Under the pieces are notes generated by a model. That model was not told the DNA's origin and did not search any database. It saw only the letters and a list, made by a program, of their open reading frames with translations. This document shows, in pieces, positions 1-11,347 of a stretch of DNA of 64,000 nucleotides. A program made the position numbers and the translations under genes. Source of the DNA: Symbiodinium natans (lineage: Eukaryota > Sar > Dinophyceae > Suessiales > Symbiodiniaceae); NCBI GenBank assembly GCA_905221605.1, contig CAJNDS010000072.1:36001-100000 (forward strand), read 5' to 3'. Position 1 is the stretch's first letter. Every line of letters begins with the position of its first letter.

Positions 1-2
1 AA

Positions 3-3000
3 CACCTCCTAGACCAAGCCTGTCCCTACTTGCTCACTGCATCCCCTCCTTGTACGCATTGGGGCGGGTGGGACCACTTGAACAGGCGAGTCCGCACCCC
101 TGTGGAACGTGCTCGTCTGATCCGCGCAGCTCGGGGTCAGGTGCGCTTCTGTGTTCGACAGGTTCTTAGGCAAGTCAAGCGGGGTGGGGAGTTCATGTTC
201 AAGCATCCTTTAGGGTCAGCAGTGTGGAAAATGCCTGAAATAGTCAGCCTGAAGCGAAAATTTGGGTTCACCACAATTGACATGTGCGCTCATAGTGTGA
301 AGTATCCTGAAACACAGAAGCCCGTCAGACACTGCACTGGGTTGATCTGTTCGAAACCGGATGTGTTCCGACAGCTTGTTCACCGGTGCCCCGGCGACCA
401 TGAGCACACGCAAGCCCAGGGCAAGTCTGTGAACTCGTGTGCGCTCACGGTGCAGTGCGCTCCAGACTTCAACCGTGCAGTTTGGAAGTCCTTGGGTCCG
501 TGTGTTCAGGAAAGCCTGCTGGCAGAAAGCCAGCTTGATTGGCACGCCCTTGGTTGTGAATGCTTGGCTGGCGATGTCGCTGCGCCGGCAAATGACGCCG
601 AAGGCCCGGCGCAAGCGGAGGCTGCGCCACCAGCTCAGGATCCTGAGGGGGATAGGAGGATAGACAATGCCCTTAAGAAGCTCCATTGTAACTTGGGACA
701 CCCAGCCTCAAGAGAGCTTGTCAGGGTCCTGAAGCACAGCAATGCCTCAGCGCGCGCCATCGAACGGGCAGCGCAGCTTCAGTGCCCGGTCTGCGCCAAT
801 CATCAGAGACCGTCTGCCCCGCTTCCGGCCAACACATCCCGCAACTTAGAGTTTAATGACAGGGTTGGTCTGGATGTTAAGTACCTTACGGGTTGGAGAC
901 AGGGTCAGAAGATAGCGTGCGTCAATCTCATAGACTATGCCACCTCTCTTCAAATAATGGTTCCTCTAGGTCGGCGTGAGACGGGTGCACTGTTGCAGTC
1001 TGCCCTGAGAGATCGCTGGATTGATTGGGCTGGACCGCCTCGCACTCTCATCCTCGACCCAGCTAGACCTAATTTAGGGGAGGTTTTCAGTGACTTCTGT
1101 TCAGGGCAGGGCGTGGATATTGAACAAACGGCAGCCGAGGCACATTGGCAACTAGGCAAAGTGGAGCGTCATGGCCAGTGGTTTAGCAGGATTCTGGATC
1201 GTGTTTTGGATGAGTCAAAGCCAGAGGATGAAGAAGCCTGGAAGACCTGCCTTGTCCAGACTCAAGCCGCGAAAAACTCGTTGCTGTCTGAAGCAGGGGC
1301 CAGTCCTTTCCAAATGGTTTTTGGGCGAAACCCCAGAATCCCGAGTGACCTCCTCCAAGATGCTCCCCATGTAGCTGCCTCTGATGCCATAGAACATGAC
1401 ACCGTCCTGAATCGAGCCAATGCCGTCAGACAAGCGGCCCGTCGCGCTTTCTTGCAGTGTCAGGATGACAAGGCTTTACGAGCGGCCCTTCGGGCTAGGC
1501 CTAGGGTTGCTAAAGAGTTTAAGTCTGGTGACTGGGTGTACTATTGGCGCACTCAAAAGTCTATTGGAGGGGTTCGCATTGAGGGTGGTAGATGGTATGG
1601 TGCCGCAATGGTCTTAGGAAGCATTGGGAAGAACCTCATTGTAGCCCATAAGAAGAGCATCCTCAGGTGTGCGCCCGAGCAGCTCCGTGCTGCGATGCCG
1701 GAAGAGTCAGTGGTGGCTGACTTCCCTGACAATGAGCTGTTGGGCATTAAGAATCTGCTAGAACGCGGGCAATTCCCCAAGAGCCAGTTCATTGACTTAG
1801 TCCCTCACGACCTTCCTCCTGCCATAGACGAAGATACATGTAGGCCAGCCCCAGAGGTTCCTCGCAACGCAGCTCAGTGTCTGGAAGAAGCCAACCGTGC
1901 ATCCAATTCGCCGGCGGTTGTGGAGCAACCTCCCGCTCCGGACGGTTCTGCTGGACCAGCTTCAGCTGACACTCGTGACCCACATCCCTCGCGCCACGCT
2001 AGGGTTGACCATAGCGGTTCAGGTTACGGTCCGGTTAGACGGGTTACTGGGAAGTCACCGCCTGACATGATCCTCCACAGGCCGTCGGCCATGCGTGAGG
2101 ATGATTTTGTCGAACTCATGCAAGAAGTGGTTCCCCGAATACTCCAAGAGTTTCCAGCTGGAGCCCGTCTTGAGCCAGCTAGGGCGTCCACAGATGTCTG
2201 TCCCGAGCCTGCGGCGGAACGTGCTAGCCCACGCGGTACCAGCCAGAAGAGATCGGCCAGCGAAACTCCTCCGGGGGTTGAGCCTGAAGCAAGGGTTGCT
2301 AGAGTTGAGTCAGACTCAGACGAGGCCCTCAGTGTTGAGGCTCTCTTCTGCGAGGTCCGCGATGACCAGCACAACAGCCACATCGAAGCACTCATGGCTG
2401 CCTTTTTGCAAAAACGCACGCAGAAGGAGCTCCCGCCCACTGGAAATGATGCCACTATCCAGGCCAAGGTGGATGAGGCTAAGGCTTTAGAATGGGAGAC
2501 TGTAGCGGGTAAACAAGCTGTGCGTGTGTGGACGGGAGCCAAGGCGAAGGAGATACGGGCCAGGCATGCTGACCGCTTTGTTGGTAGTCGCTTTGTCATA
2601 GTGAATAAAACCGACGAAGATGGCAGTCGCATCAAGGCGCGCCTTTGCCTGCAAGGTCATTTGGATCCGGATTTCCATACGAAAATCCAATCCGGTCTGT
2701 GTCACAGCCCGACGTTGAGCCAATTGGGCAAGGCCGTGCTCCTGCAACTGTTGGTCACAAACCACTGGGTCATGAATCTCGGCGATATAAAAGGCGCTTT
2801 TCTCGAGGCAGGTCCCTTGCCCGAACGGTTCCGACCGTTATACGCGCATCAGCCCCCCGGCGGAGTTCCGGGTCTGCCGCCCGACGCTGTTATCGAAATT
2901 ACTGGCAACCTCTATGGGTCTAACGATGCGCCATTTCAGTGATACCAAACCTTCGATGCCGAAGCTCGCGCCGCGGGCTTCCGTACAAGTGCCTTTGACA

Positions 3001-4151
3001 GCTGCCTCTATTTCTTTTATGATTCAGGGGGGGTTTTGTGCGGCACTTTAGGAGCGCACGTAGACGATACCATTACGGGGGGGGCTGGGCGTGCGTACGA
3101 TGAGGCCATAGCGCGCCTCAAACGGCGTTTTCCATACAGAAAATGGCGCGTGGGCAACGGGGAGTTCTGCGGGGTGCTATATTCTCAGGACCCGAACACC
3201 TTTGAAATATCGTACCAACAAGCAGAGTATGCCAGACACTTGCGTCCCATAGCCATGACCAAAGAAAGGCGAGCTCAGCGAGAAGAGTTTGCGACAGCAA
3301 GAGAGCTGTCCGCGCTCAGAGCCGTGAACGGCGCAGCCAATTGGTTAAGCAGTCAGTCTAGGCCGGACCTTTCTGTCCAGACATCTTTCTCTCAGCAGTG
3401 TTTTCCCAGTCCTCGGGTCAAAGACTTGTTGTTTGCAAACCAGTTGGTGCACCGAGCTCGGCAGCATGCTGATGTTTCAGTGACAGTGAAGGACATACCG
3501 CTGTCTCAACTCGCCGTCGCCGTGCATTCTGATGCCGGATTCGCCAATGCCGGAGGCAATCGCACTCAAGCAGGGTACATAGTAGCTTTCGTGGATAGGC
3601 GGTTAGACGCAGATCAAGAGGTGCCATGGACACCGTTTGCTTGGAGAAGTTACCGACTGCCCAGAGTCGTTGCCTCAACTTTGGCTGGAGAGGCCCAAGC
3701 CTTCGCTACGGCCACAGGTGTCGCAGAATGGGTGAGCCTCATGCTAGTCGAAGCACAGCATGGCAAGTTTGATCTCCGTTCCCTTGCTGAATTCTCCAGA
3801 CAGATTCCTATCATCGCAATCACGGACTGCAAAAGTCTGTATGATGCTGCCCACTCTGTGTCATCGCCCTCCAAGCTGGATGATAAAAGGGTCGCTATAG
3901 ATATGGCCATCATTAAGCAGGGTGTTGAACGTACAGGGATGAGCATCAGATGGTGTCCGACAGAGCTCATGTTAGCTGACTCCTTGACAAAAGACCAATC
4001 AGATCCGGCTGACTTGCTGAGGGCTGCTTTGATGCATGGCCGCTACCAACTGTCAGACGAAGCCGCCGTCCTAGCTCAGAAGAAACAGCAGAGAGAAGCA
4101 AGAGCTAGCCGGCAGCAGATGCATCAAGCCACTAAGCGGTCGTCAAGCTGA
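3..4151 (+). pseudogene. Ty1/copia retrotransposon polyprotein, 5' truncated by the window edge, interrupted by one in-frame TGA
   Basis: One reading frame runs from the window edge to TGA at 4149-4151, broken only by TGA at 2940-2942. Counting residues from the TTG at 30: an SPPCT motif near residue 5; an HHCC zinc-binding region about 219-256 (LHCNLGHP...LQCPVC); an integrase core with Asp in GLDVKYL (about 281), Asp in LILDPARPN (about 343) and Glu in GKVERHG (about 378). Reverse transcriptase follows with GDIKGAFLEA, then LYGSNDAP just before the stop. Past the stop, in the same frame, come HVDD at 3057-3068 and RNase H motifs VHSDAGF, STLAGEAQA, TDCKSLYD and MLADSLTKD. Integrase before reverse transcriptase is the copia order. 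Gag, protease and the 5' LTR lie outside the window or are absent. The TGA falls where the family motif LYG..DAP..WY has Trp, so it looks like a TGG to TGA change that inactivates this copy. Confidence 0.93.
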
Positions 4152-4394
4152 GCTTGTAGTTCGAAGCCGGTGTCCGTGCAAGCGTGTGTGTTGGTGATTC
4201 TCTGGAATCCTTAATTAGGGGTTTAAGCAGGGTTTTGCGCCTGTTTTCCTTTTGCTGTAGGCTGCCCGCCTTTCTGTGAAACACAACGGCGCGAAGCGTA
4301 GTCTCTCATAGCGTTAATGTTGGTCCTCGAGTGCTTCCTGGCTCCTTAATGTTTTGGTGTTTTCCTGTTCAGTGTGCCCAGCAATCTGTCAAAT

Positions 4395-5024
4395 ATGCAG
4401 TCCTCCTCAGCTGCCTCGTCATCGGCGGCCAACAGCGTGGAGCAGCAGCTCCAACAAGCTGTCGCAAGGGCCCACGAACAGGGCCGAGCGGATGAGGTTC
4501 TTCAGATGATCAATGCCAGCTTCTCTCAGGTCCACTCGGATGTGCAAGGTGTGAATGACTCGTCAAAGCGTCTTCGTGACACCGAGCATCCAGAATGGGA
4601 GTTGGCTACGTGCCCTGAGGCATCCCAGCAGCCACGGCCCATGCAGACTGCGGGGCAGGGATACCGCCGCTCCACGCAGGAGCTCAGTCAGGCACCGATG
4701 CCATCGCTCCCTTCTGCTGCAGCCCCAGTGGGACCGCCCAGAGGCATGCTTCCTGATGGCATTGAGACTCAACAACGGTGGGGACAGACCATCTGCGAGT
4801 TGCCGAAGGTCAAGAGCCGTGGCGCCTCCTATGCTGAGTTGGTCTCCGCCTCACACACAGACGAAAGCCTCAAGGGCTATTTGAAGGGCTACATCATGCG
4901 CTATTCTGGTCCTAGTCCCAAAGTCCGGGACTTCCGCAAGTATCTCGAGTACATCCGTTATGACGACATCCAGGCTGTGTACTACCCGGGTGCTCCTGAG
5001 ATCAGCCGCCGCTTCAAGCAGTAG
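4395..5024 (+). CDS. Unrecognised 209-residue protein downstream of the copia polyprotein
   Basis: An ORF begins 243 bases after the polyprotein stop. I chose the ATG at 4395; the frame is open seven codons further upstream but without an ATG. The N-terminal half is rich in Ser, Ala and Gln (SSSAASSSAANSVEQQLQQA) and probably unstructured. The last 65 residues are charged and aromatic (ELVSASHTDESLKGYLKGYI, then YLEYIRYDDIQAVYYPG) and look folded. I do not recognise the family and see no zinc knuckle, protease or envelope-like feature. It shares strand and base composition with the copia element and ends before the repeats begin, so it may be a 3' accessory ORF of that element; it could also be an unrelated gene. 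Confidence 0.6.
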   Translation: MQSSSAASSSAANSVEQQLQQAVARAHEQGRADEVLQMINASFSQVHSDVQGVNDSSKRLRDTEHPEWELATCPEASQQPRPMQTAGQGYRRSTQELSQAPMPSLPSAAAPVGPPRGMLPDGIETQQRWGQTICELPKVKSRGASYAELVSASHTDESLKGYLKGYIMRYSGPSPKVRDFRKYLEYIRYDDIQAVYYPGAPEISRRFKQ

Positions 5025-5221
5025 AAAGTGAACAGCTTGTGCAGACTGTCATGTGACTATGAAAGCCCCGAGCCCGGAGCGGCTAGGGCAGATTCCTTTT
5101 CGAGCGACTCGGGGTAGTCGCCAAACGAATACTTTAAAGATTGAGAATAGAGGGAGTGTGAAAGCGCACTCTCTTGAGCCAGGAACGACCGATCTCGGCA
5201 AGGACCTTTCGGCTCAGGCCA

Positions 5222-5266
5222 GCAAAAGAGCCTTGGCGCTCGCCCCAGGTGGGGCTCCCCTTTTGC
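5222..5266. other. Imperfect hairpin at the junction of the copia region and the telomere-like repeats
   Basis: GCAAAAG at 5222-5228 pairs with CTTTTGC at 5260-5266, AGCC at 5229-5232 pairs with GGCT at 5253-5256, and GCCCC/GGGGC form an inner alternative stem. The structure ends three bases before the first CCCTAAA block. It could be part of the element's 3' end or a processing signal; function is unknown. Confidence 0.5.
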
Positions 5267-5417
5267 GCTTTGTAAACCCTAAACCCTAAACCCTAAACCC
5301 TAAACCCTGAACTCTAAGCCCTGAACCCTAAAGACCCTACACCCTAAACTTTAAGCCCTAAACCCACGCTCCAACCCTAAACCCTAAACCCTAAACCCTA
5401 AACCCTAAACCCTAAAC

Positions 5418-5502
5418 CCGAGTCCGGCCTGCCCGCGGTAGCTGCACGAGCCGGGCGACCGGCTCAACGAGGTGGCTGGGCTCCGACGCGGCCATGGCGT
5501 CG
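5418..5502 (-). CDS. Exon-like island between telomere-like blocks
   Basis: On the minus strand the island is preceded by TTCTAG and followed by GTTTAGGG. One frame is open throughout and reads like protein (EPSHLVEPVARLVQLPRAGR). The + strand frames contain a TAG. The product is unknown, the acceptor is followed by C rather than G, and no neighbouring exon was found to confirm phase. Confidence 0.4.
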
Positions 5503-5712
5503 CTAGAATCGGGTTGAGAGGGGTTTGGGGTTGAGGGTTGAGGGTTGGGGGTTGAGGATTTAGGGTTTAGGATTTAGGGTTTAGGGTTTAGGGGGTTTGG
5601 GGTTTAGGGTTTAGGGTTTAGGGTTTAGGGTTTAGGGTTTAGGGTTTAGGGTTTAGGGTTTAGGGTTTAGGGTTTAGGGTTTAGGGTTTAGGGTTTAGGG
5701 TTTAGGGTTTAG

Positions 5713-6690
5713 AAGGGTAAGAAAAGGAATTGTAATCAGAGTAGGAAGAATGATAAGAATGGGTATGGTGGTTCCCTTGGGTTTTTATGTAAACAACAAG
5801 CGCGAAACGTCACTCATTTCTACCAACATGCAGTGGCAGGACGATCGGATCACATGCAGCCGTTGCGAATGCCCAGTCCATTCAAGCCCTTCATCTGCGG
5901 ACCCGCAAACCCTATCCCTTTGCCTCACTCCCCAGGCCTAGGGTTTAGGGTTTGGGGTTTAGGGTTTAGGGTTCAGGGTTTAGGGTTTCGGGTTTAGGGT
6001 TTAAGGTTCAACCCGAGTACTCAGGTGGCCCAGTAGCCGTCTAGCGGGAGAAAGTACCGCGAGGCTTCCTGGGATTTCAACCCTCCTTCCGTGGACGGCC
6101 TCCGGGCGAAAGGCAGCGCAGACCCGTGCCAAAGGCTGGCAGTCCTATTTCGAGGCTTCGAGGGTTTAGGGTTTAGGGTTTAGGCTTGAGTGTTTAGGGT
6201 TTAGGGGGGTTTAGGGTTTGGTGGTGAAGGCTTCGATTTGTGGAGCTCTATGTAGGGGCTTCTATAAAATGGTGCTCCCTTTTCGGGTTCTTGATTTGGT
6301 ACGGCCCCTTAAATGTAGGGCAGATTTGCGGCACCCGAAACATGCTTGCCAGATTGCAGACAGGCCATGTGCGCCCAGACGTCCTGGAAAAGTGACGACA
6401 GTTTTGCATTTCGCGAGCCCGCACATCCCAAAGCGAGCGACCACAGACGTCAAAGAGGGCGATTGTCGTCCAAAACGCGAGCCTCGTGAAGAAAAGCCAT
6501 GGTCCGCAGTGGGCCGCCCGACCCCGCGCACACCGCCCTCGCGCTCACGCCACGGCCACAACGACCTAGCTCCTAATCTTCGGCACGTTGGAAGCCTATT
6601 GCGTTGACACAAAAAAATGGGGACACAAAGTGCTGTGAATCAAGAGAGCCCACCAGCATGAAACAGGTTCGAGGGCTCAGCATCCAATCC
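5713..6690. other. Unique sequence with short telomere-like blocks; part of a dispersed repeat
   Basis: 5713-5890 and 6005-6160 are unique and no convincing gene was found. 6230-6600 has open frames on both strands, a sign of GC-rich non-coding sequence or a decayed element. Around 6400-6460 it shares the string CAGTTTTGCATTTC plus a flanking ACAGACGT with 52225-52345, so a dispersed repeat is present. Confidence 0.45.
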
Positions 6691-6691
6691 C

Positions 6692-6833
6692 TACTTGGAG
6701 GTTCATGGTACTTTTAACCAATTCTAACTGTACTTTTAACCCACTTATAAGCCCCTTACGTGCCCTAATATGGTCATATAAGTACAGCCATTGGTTCTAG
6801 AATTGGTTAATAAGTACCATGAACCTCCAAGTA
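6692..6833. mobile_element. MITE-like element, family with TACTTGGAGGTTCATGGTAC termini (copy A)
   Basis: The ends are inverted repeats: TACTTGGAGGTTCATGGTAC on the left and its complement at the right end, with ACCAATT and AATTGGTT continuing the pairing. The interior holds a TAAGTGGGTT-like stretch shared with the other copies. No coding capacity. Another copy of this family acts as an intron at 48228-48365. Confidence 0.85.
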
Positions 6834-6943
6834 GGAGCCTGAAACCCTGAAGCCCAAGAATCCTAAAACCCAACCGTAGAACCTCTAGACCGCTAAGGCC
6901 CATACTAGCCGCTAAATCCCTAAACCCCTAGACCGCACAACCC

Positions 6944-7082
6944 TACTTGGAGGTTCATGGTACTTATTAACCAATTATAACTGTACTTGCGCAACTGTAC
7001 TTATAACCATATTAGGGCAGCTTATAAGTACAGTTATAAGTACAGTTATGATTGGTTAATAAGTACCCTGAACCTCCAAGTA
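6944..7082. mobile_element. MITE-like element, TACTTGGAGGTTCATGGTAC family (copy B)
   Basis: A second, nearly full-length copy lies 110 bases from copy A and has the same termini and the same AT-rich interior with ATATTAGGGCA. The two copies differ mainly in the number of internal AACTGTACTT segments. Confidence 0.85.
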
Positions 7083-7833
7083 GAATCCTAATACCCTACA
7101 AACCTGGAATCCTGAAACCTCAGAATCCCAAAAACCTTGATTCCTAAAGCCCTCCTCCGAGCCCAGAACCCAAAACCCACCAGCTGATGGTTGGGTGTTG
7201 AAGGGCTTGGCTCTTAAACCCTAAACCCTAAGCCCTAAACCCTAAGCCCTACACCCTAAACCCTAACCCTACCAGTGACTCCCAAACCCTGCCATACATA
7301 GCTGTTAACCCCAACCTGAAAATAGGAGGCAAATGGAGCCCCAGGTAAACCCTAAACCCTTCCAGTCCTAGACCTCAGACCCTGTATTATCGTTCCATCC
7401 GGGCGGTCCCAAGTACCGTCTTCACGCTTGCGCAAGCGAAGGACAAGGTCGGACCTGGGGGATGGCATGGTTTCGGGTTTTGGGTTTGGGGGGGTTTTTG
7501 GTTTAGGGCTTCGAGTTTAAGGGGTTCGGGGTCAGGGGTTGGGGGGGCTAGGGGGGCTAGTAGGGTTTAGAGGTTTAGGGGGCTTCGGGTTGCTTTCCAG
7601 GTGCAGAAGGTCTAGCAAAGCCCTTCGGGGTTCTAGGCTCTTCGGGCGTTCACGGTGTTCATGTTGATAAGAATTCAAATCCTACACCCTGCACCACAAG
7701 CCCCGAACTGTGAACAGCACCTAACTCCGCCTGCGGGTTTTCGGGCCCGTGGGCCTTGCCGCAGTTCCTGGTCTGTCTTCTTCAGTTGTTGGGGCTTGCG
7801 GTTCAGGGCTGTAAACAGGAAAATATGTGTATG

Positions 7834-7866
<33 letters not shown>

Positions 7867-8002
7867 TGTATTGATTTATTTTTTTCTATTCTGTTGTTTG
7901 TATATTTTGATAATTATATACGATTTATACCTGCATGTATGTATGATATGTCATGTGGTAAAAAGTAATACCCAAAATATGATATACCTTCATGGAAGAG
8001 TA

Positions 8003-8055
<53 letters not shown>

Positions 8056-8440
8056 GCATATATGCAAAAGTACACCTGGCATTGGGATCGCCAAAAAGCT
8101 GGACCGTAAACCCTCTACCCGTGAATTTTCTCATAGGGGCCCTCTCAGCCCGACCCCTCAAAAAGCCTCCTAGGGTAGTTACATTGTCGCCCTTAAAAGA
8201 AGACACGTTATATACCCCTTATCTACCCTATACAAAATAAGGGCCCATACAGCAGAACCTTTTAAAGAGGTAAATCCGAATCCTATGATATTTCCGACAG
8301 CGCTTTCTGTACTCTTTAGATCTCAAGTCCTCAGGCTTGAAGGCCCAGGCAGAATTTCTGGGCTCCCTGCGTGCGGTAGCGCTTCAGGGGGAGGGGAGCC
8401 TGGCGGCTTGGGCCCCCACGGATCCAACCTTCCACCCCCA
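7083..8440. other. Repeat-rich spacer with two AT microsatellites
   Basis: Short telomere-like blocks are followed by an AT-rich stretch at about 7820-8060 with (TA)n runs at 7838-7860 and 8006-8051. The peptides made of alternating Tyr and Ile that can be read here are microsatellite translations. I see no gene. Confidence 0.6.
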
Positions 8441-8494
8441 AACTACGTGTGGGACGCAGAAGGGTTAGGACAGCAGCTTCTCTACTGAAGGAGT

Positions 8495-9067
8495 ATGTCC
8501 CAGTCCAACTTCAAACCCACCAAGAGGCCCCCACCAAGACCATCCAGCACTGGCGGCGGACGAGGTCCCAAAACGGGATGCGCAGTGGAGGGATTGAGCA
8601 TCACGCGCCTGCACGCGCCTGCTTCGAGGGGGGCTTCAGGCACAGTGCGCATCTTGGAGTTTCAACTCACCCCTGTCGTCTGCCAGCGTTGTGCCCGTGT
8701 GCGTTCCGTGGACGGTTCTGCCTCGGCACCATGCGCGCTTTGGTACCAAGCGCACCATTGCTTCTCGGCATCGCAAACATGGGGAGGACGCGCTGTTCCA
8801 CCCTCGCCCTCAACAATAGCCCGTCAGGGACTCTTTTCATGCAGGGTGCGACTCATGAGGGCGCTACCAGCCTTCTTTCGCAGCCAGCGGCTTTGTAAGG
8901 TCAGCAACAGCTTTTACAAGATGTCTGGGCCCCTCAGAAGCCTTCTCAACCCCAAACCCTACATCCGCAAGCCCCTGAGCACCAAAAACAAACCCGAAAC
9001 CCCTAACATCCCAAAACTCCCCAAGAAACCCATAAAACCCTACTACACCCTAAACCCGAAACCCTAA
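8495..9067 (+). CDS. Open frame of doubtful coding status
   Basis: A 190-codon frame opens at an ATG after AAGGAGT and is Pro/Arg/Ser-rich with several Cys; its last codons run into telomere-like repeat. No domain is recognised and overlapping frames are also open, so this may be chance in GC-rich sequence. Confidence 0.22.
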   Translation: MSQSNFKPTKRPPPRPSSTGGGRGPKTGCAVEGLSITRLHAPASRGASGTVRILEFQLTPVVCQRCARVRSVDGSASAPCALWYQAHHCFSASQTWGGRAVPPSPSTIARQGLFSCRVRLMRALPAFFRSQRLCKVSNSFYKMSGPLRSLLNPKPYIRKPLSTKNKPETPNIPKLPKKPIKPYYTLNPKP

Positions 9068-9070
9068 CCA

Positions 9071-9955
9071 CCCGAAAAACCCTAAAAACCCTAAACCCTA
9101 GTACCCAAACCTCCCGATCTACACTCCCTGAACCTGCGGCTTCCCCAAAACCCAAACCCTCCTCAACTCCCCCAAACTTCCCAAACCCTAAGCTCCCTAA
9201 ACCCTAACCTTCGACCTAAACCTTAAACTGCCTAAGCTCCCTTCGCTCACTTGTCCACTCCTTATTTATGTTGTAACTCACTCTCTTCCCCATACGAATA
9301 CTGTTGGGAACAAGGGAGCGCGGTTGATATTAGATCCTTGGGGCAACGCCAACCTTTACTTTGAGACAGGATGTTGGAAGAGGTTCTTGAAGGTTTCTAT
9401 ACTCCCCTTTGAACCTTAATGAAAATAATATGTTTAATATCCTCTTGGGTTTTATATAAACAAAAATTTGGGGAAAAACGTCCCTAGGTTTGACTCTGGG
9501 GCTGGAATCTTTAATAAGTTTGTTACCGCTGGCTTGTTGGTTCCGGTCTTTGCACTAGATAGGCTTCCGAAACTTCCTACGCCCCCTAAACCTCCTAAAC
9601 TCCCTAAGCGCCCTGAACCCTAAACCCTAAACCCTAAACCCTAAACCCTAAACTGCCAAAACTTCCTAAACTCCCGAAAAGCCCTACTGAACGCCGAGCC
9701 TGGTACTGGTAGTTTCGGCAAAGGCGCAGCCGGAGCCTCGTTTAGGGTTTAGGGTTTAGGGTTTCGGGTTTCGGGTTTAGGGTTTAGGGTTGAGGCTTTA
9801 GGGTTTAGGGTTTAGGGTTTAGGGTTTAGGGTTTAGGGTTCAGGGCGCTTCGTTGAAGGGGGCGTGCTGATGAAGCACCCGCTCGCCCCGATTCGTGTAT
9901 TCCCGCCCTTGCGGGTTCAGGGTCCCCTGGCACTCTGATCGTGCTAATGTTTATC
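9071..9955. other. Spacer: degenerate CCCTAAA-like sequence, an AT-rich stretch and two telomere-like blocks
   Basis: 9071-9240 is decayed CCCTAAA-like sequence, 9250-9560 is AT-rich and unique, 9612-9652 and 9740-9842 are telomere-like blocks. A 50-base island at 9690-9740 could be an exon on either strand but is too short to decide. Confidence 0.5.
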
Positions 9956-10365
9956 ATTCGTGTTGACAGCGAGGCAGGCTACAAGGAAGGCTCTGCGCGA
10001 CCTCGATGACTGCCTCTTTCTGTTAGTCATCAGTTACTTGGCCGCAGCCTCGTTGGGGGGGAGGGGCAGGTTCGCCACGCTCCTTCAGAAGCTTTTGCAT
10101 GCTGTCTCTGGTAGGGTGAAAAGACCCTCTGACTTGGCTGACGTTTTAGGAGTCGACAAGCCCTAAAGCCGCCCCAGAGTTTTCCCATGTCTTCAGAAAA
10201 GGCGCGCGTCTTAGGGACAAGAGACAAAGCATCTCGCTCTGTTTTTTTCGGGTGCGCTCTCCTCCCAAGACCTGTCAGGGACTCCAACGTATGCTGGTGG
10301 CGGGCAGGTCTGCAGACTGGCGCGAGCTCACGAAGCTCGCTTCTACCCTTACCCCACCAAATCAA
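9956..10365. other. Unique island with coding potential on both strands
   Basis: On + a 68-codon frame ends at 10166 and includes RDLDDCLFLLVISYLA; on - a 111-codon frame spans 10030-10365 and includes KLWGGFRACRLLKRQPSQRV. Neither has a recognised domain and their codon registers do not resolve the strand. A real exon is likely somewhere here. Confidence 0.35.
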
Positions 10366-10378
10366 CCCGAAACCTGCA

Positions 10379-10503
10379 ACACCCCGAAACCCCGAAACCC
10401 CGAATCCCCGAAACCCCGAAACTCCGAAACCCCGAATCCCCGAAAGGCGGAACTCCGAAACCCCGAAACCCCGAAACCCCGAATCCCCGAAACCCCGAAA
10501 CCC
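10379..10503. repeat. Tandem CCCCGAAA/CCCCGAAT octamer array
   Basis: About fifteen units of an octamer related to the telomere-like heptamer (extra C, G for T), with CCCCGAAT variants spaced regularly. It shows local amplification of one variant. On the minus strand GTAGGGTTTCGGGG at its right edge could serve as a splice donor for an exon to the right. Confidence 0.8.
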
Positions 10504-11197
10504 TACCGTGTGCCTGGCTTGCGCTTTGGCCTTCAGTGCCTCTGCGACCGCGGCGCGCCCGCCGACGGCCGCCTTGGTGCGATAGCTTCGGGCATGAGTT
10601 GTGAGGGTTTCTGGTGCAGGGCCTACGGCTCCACAGAGAAAAGAAGCTCGTGGAGGCTCGAAAGCTTTGTAATACCCCTGAACCCTAAACCCTAAACCCT
10701 AAACCCTGAACCCTAAACACTAAACCCTAAACCCTAAACCCTGAACCCTAAACCCTAAACCCTAAACCCTGAACCCTGTTCAGCCTCCGCTGCCTCTGAA
10801 CGGACGAAGCCAAGTGGCCACGGCCTCTTCGAGGTCACCCACGCGGCCTGGCACCTTGCACTTGGCCACAAGGAAGGAGTCGGGTTTAGGGTTTAGGATT
10901 AGGGTTTAGGGTTTAGGGTTTAGGGTTTAGGGTTTAGGGTTTAGGGTTTGGGGTTTAGCGTTTAGGGTTTAGGGTTTTGGGTTTCGGGTTTAGGGTTTAG
11001 GGCTGAGGGGCATGAGCCCACCTCGACGACACTGAAGCTGGGCAGGAGCGCTCCTGCCTGGACAGGGTTTGGGGCTCAGGGTTACGGGTTAACGGTTTAG
11101 GGCTTAAGGTACCCCTAAACCCTAAACCCTAAACCCTAAACCCTAAACCCTAAACCCTAAACCCTAAACCCTGAACCCTGAACCCTGAACCCTAAAC

Positions 11198-11347
11198 CTA
11201 AGTGAAGTGGGAGACTAGGTTTCGGGCTTTCAGGCTCTCGGTCCAGGATGGCGCCGAAACGCTAGACCCTCCCCTAGGTCGGCCCTTCCAGCCCTCTGCG
11301 AAGATATTCTGAACAAGATCCTCTTCGAACCCATAAGGGTGTAGCAT
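11198..11347 (-). CDS. Exon-like island, unknown protein
   Basis: The minus frame contains HPYGFEEDLVQNIFAEGWKG and is flanked by C-strand repeat on the left. It ends in TAG at the repeat border, so the true donor is probably internal. Function is unknown. Confidence 0.4.
   Translation of the reverse strand: MLHPYGFEEDLVQNIFAEGWKGRPRGGSSVSAPSWTESLKARNLVSHFT

Noticed and set aside
216-701. Minus-strand ORFs inside the copia region
   Set aside because: Antisense shadows of the polyprotein; no independent motifs.
2940-2942. Reassigned TGA codon or selenocysteine in the copia frame
   Set aside because: Other frames here end normally at TGA (4149-4151), only one TGA interrupts the domain, and the position calls for Trp; a point mutation is simpler.
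4152-5270. 3' LTR of the copia element
   Set aside because: No 5' LTR is in the window for comparison and I see no clear TG...CA borders, so LTR limits cannot be claimed.
7756-8206. Tyr/Ile-rich ORFs
   Set aside because: Translation of (TA)n microsatellites.
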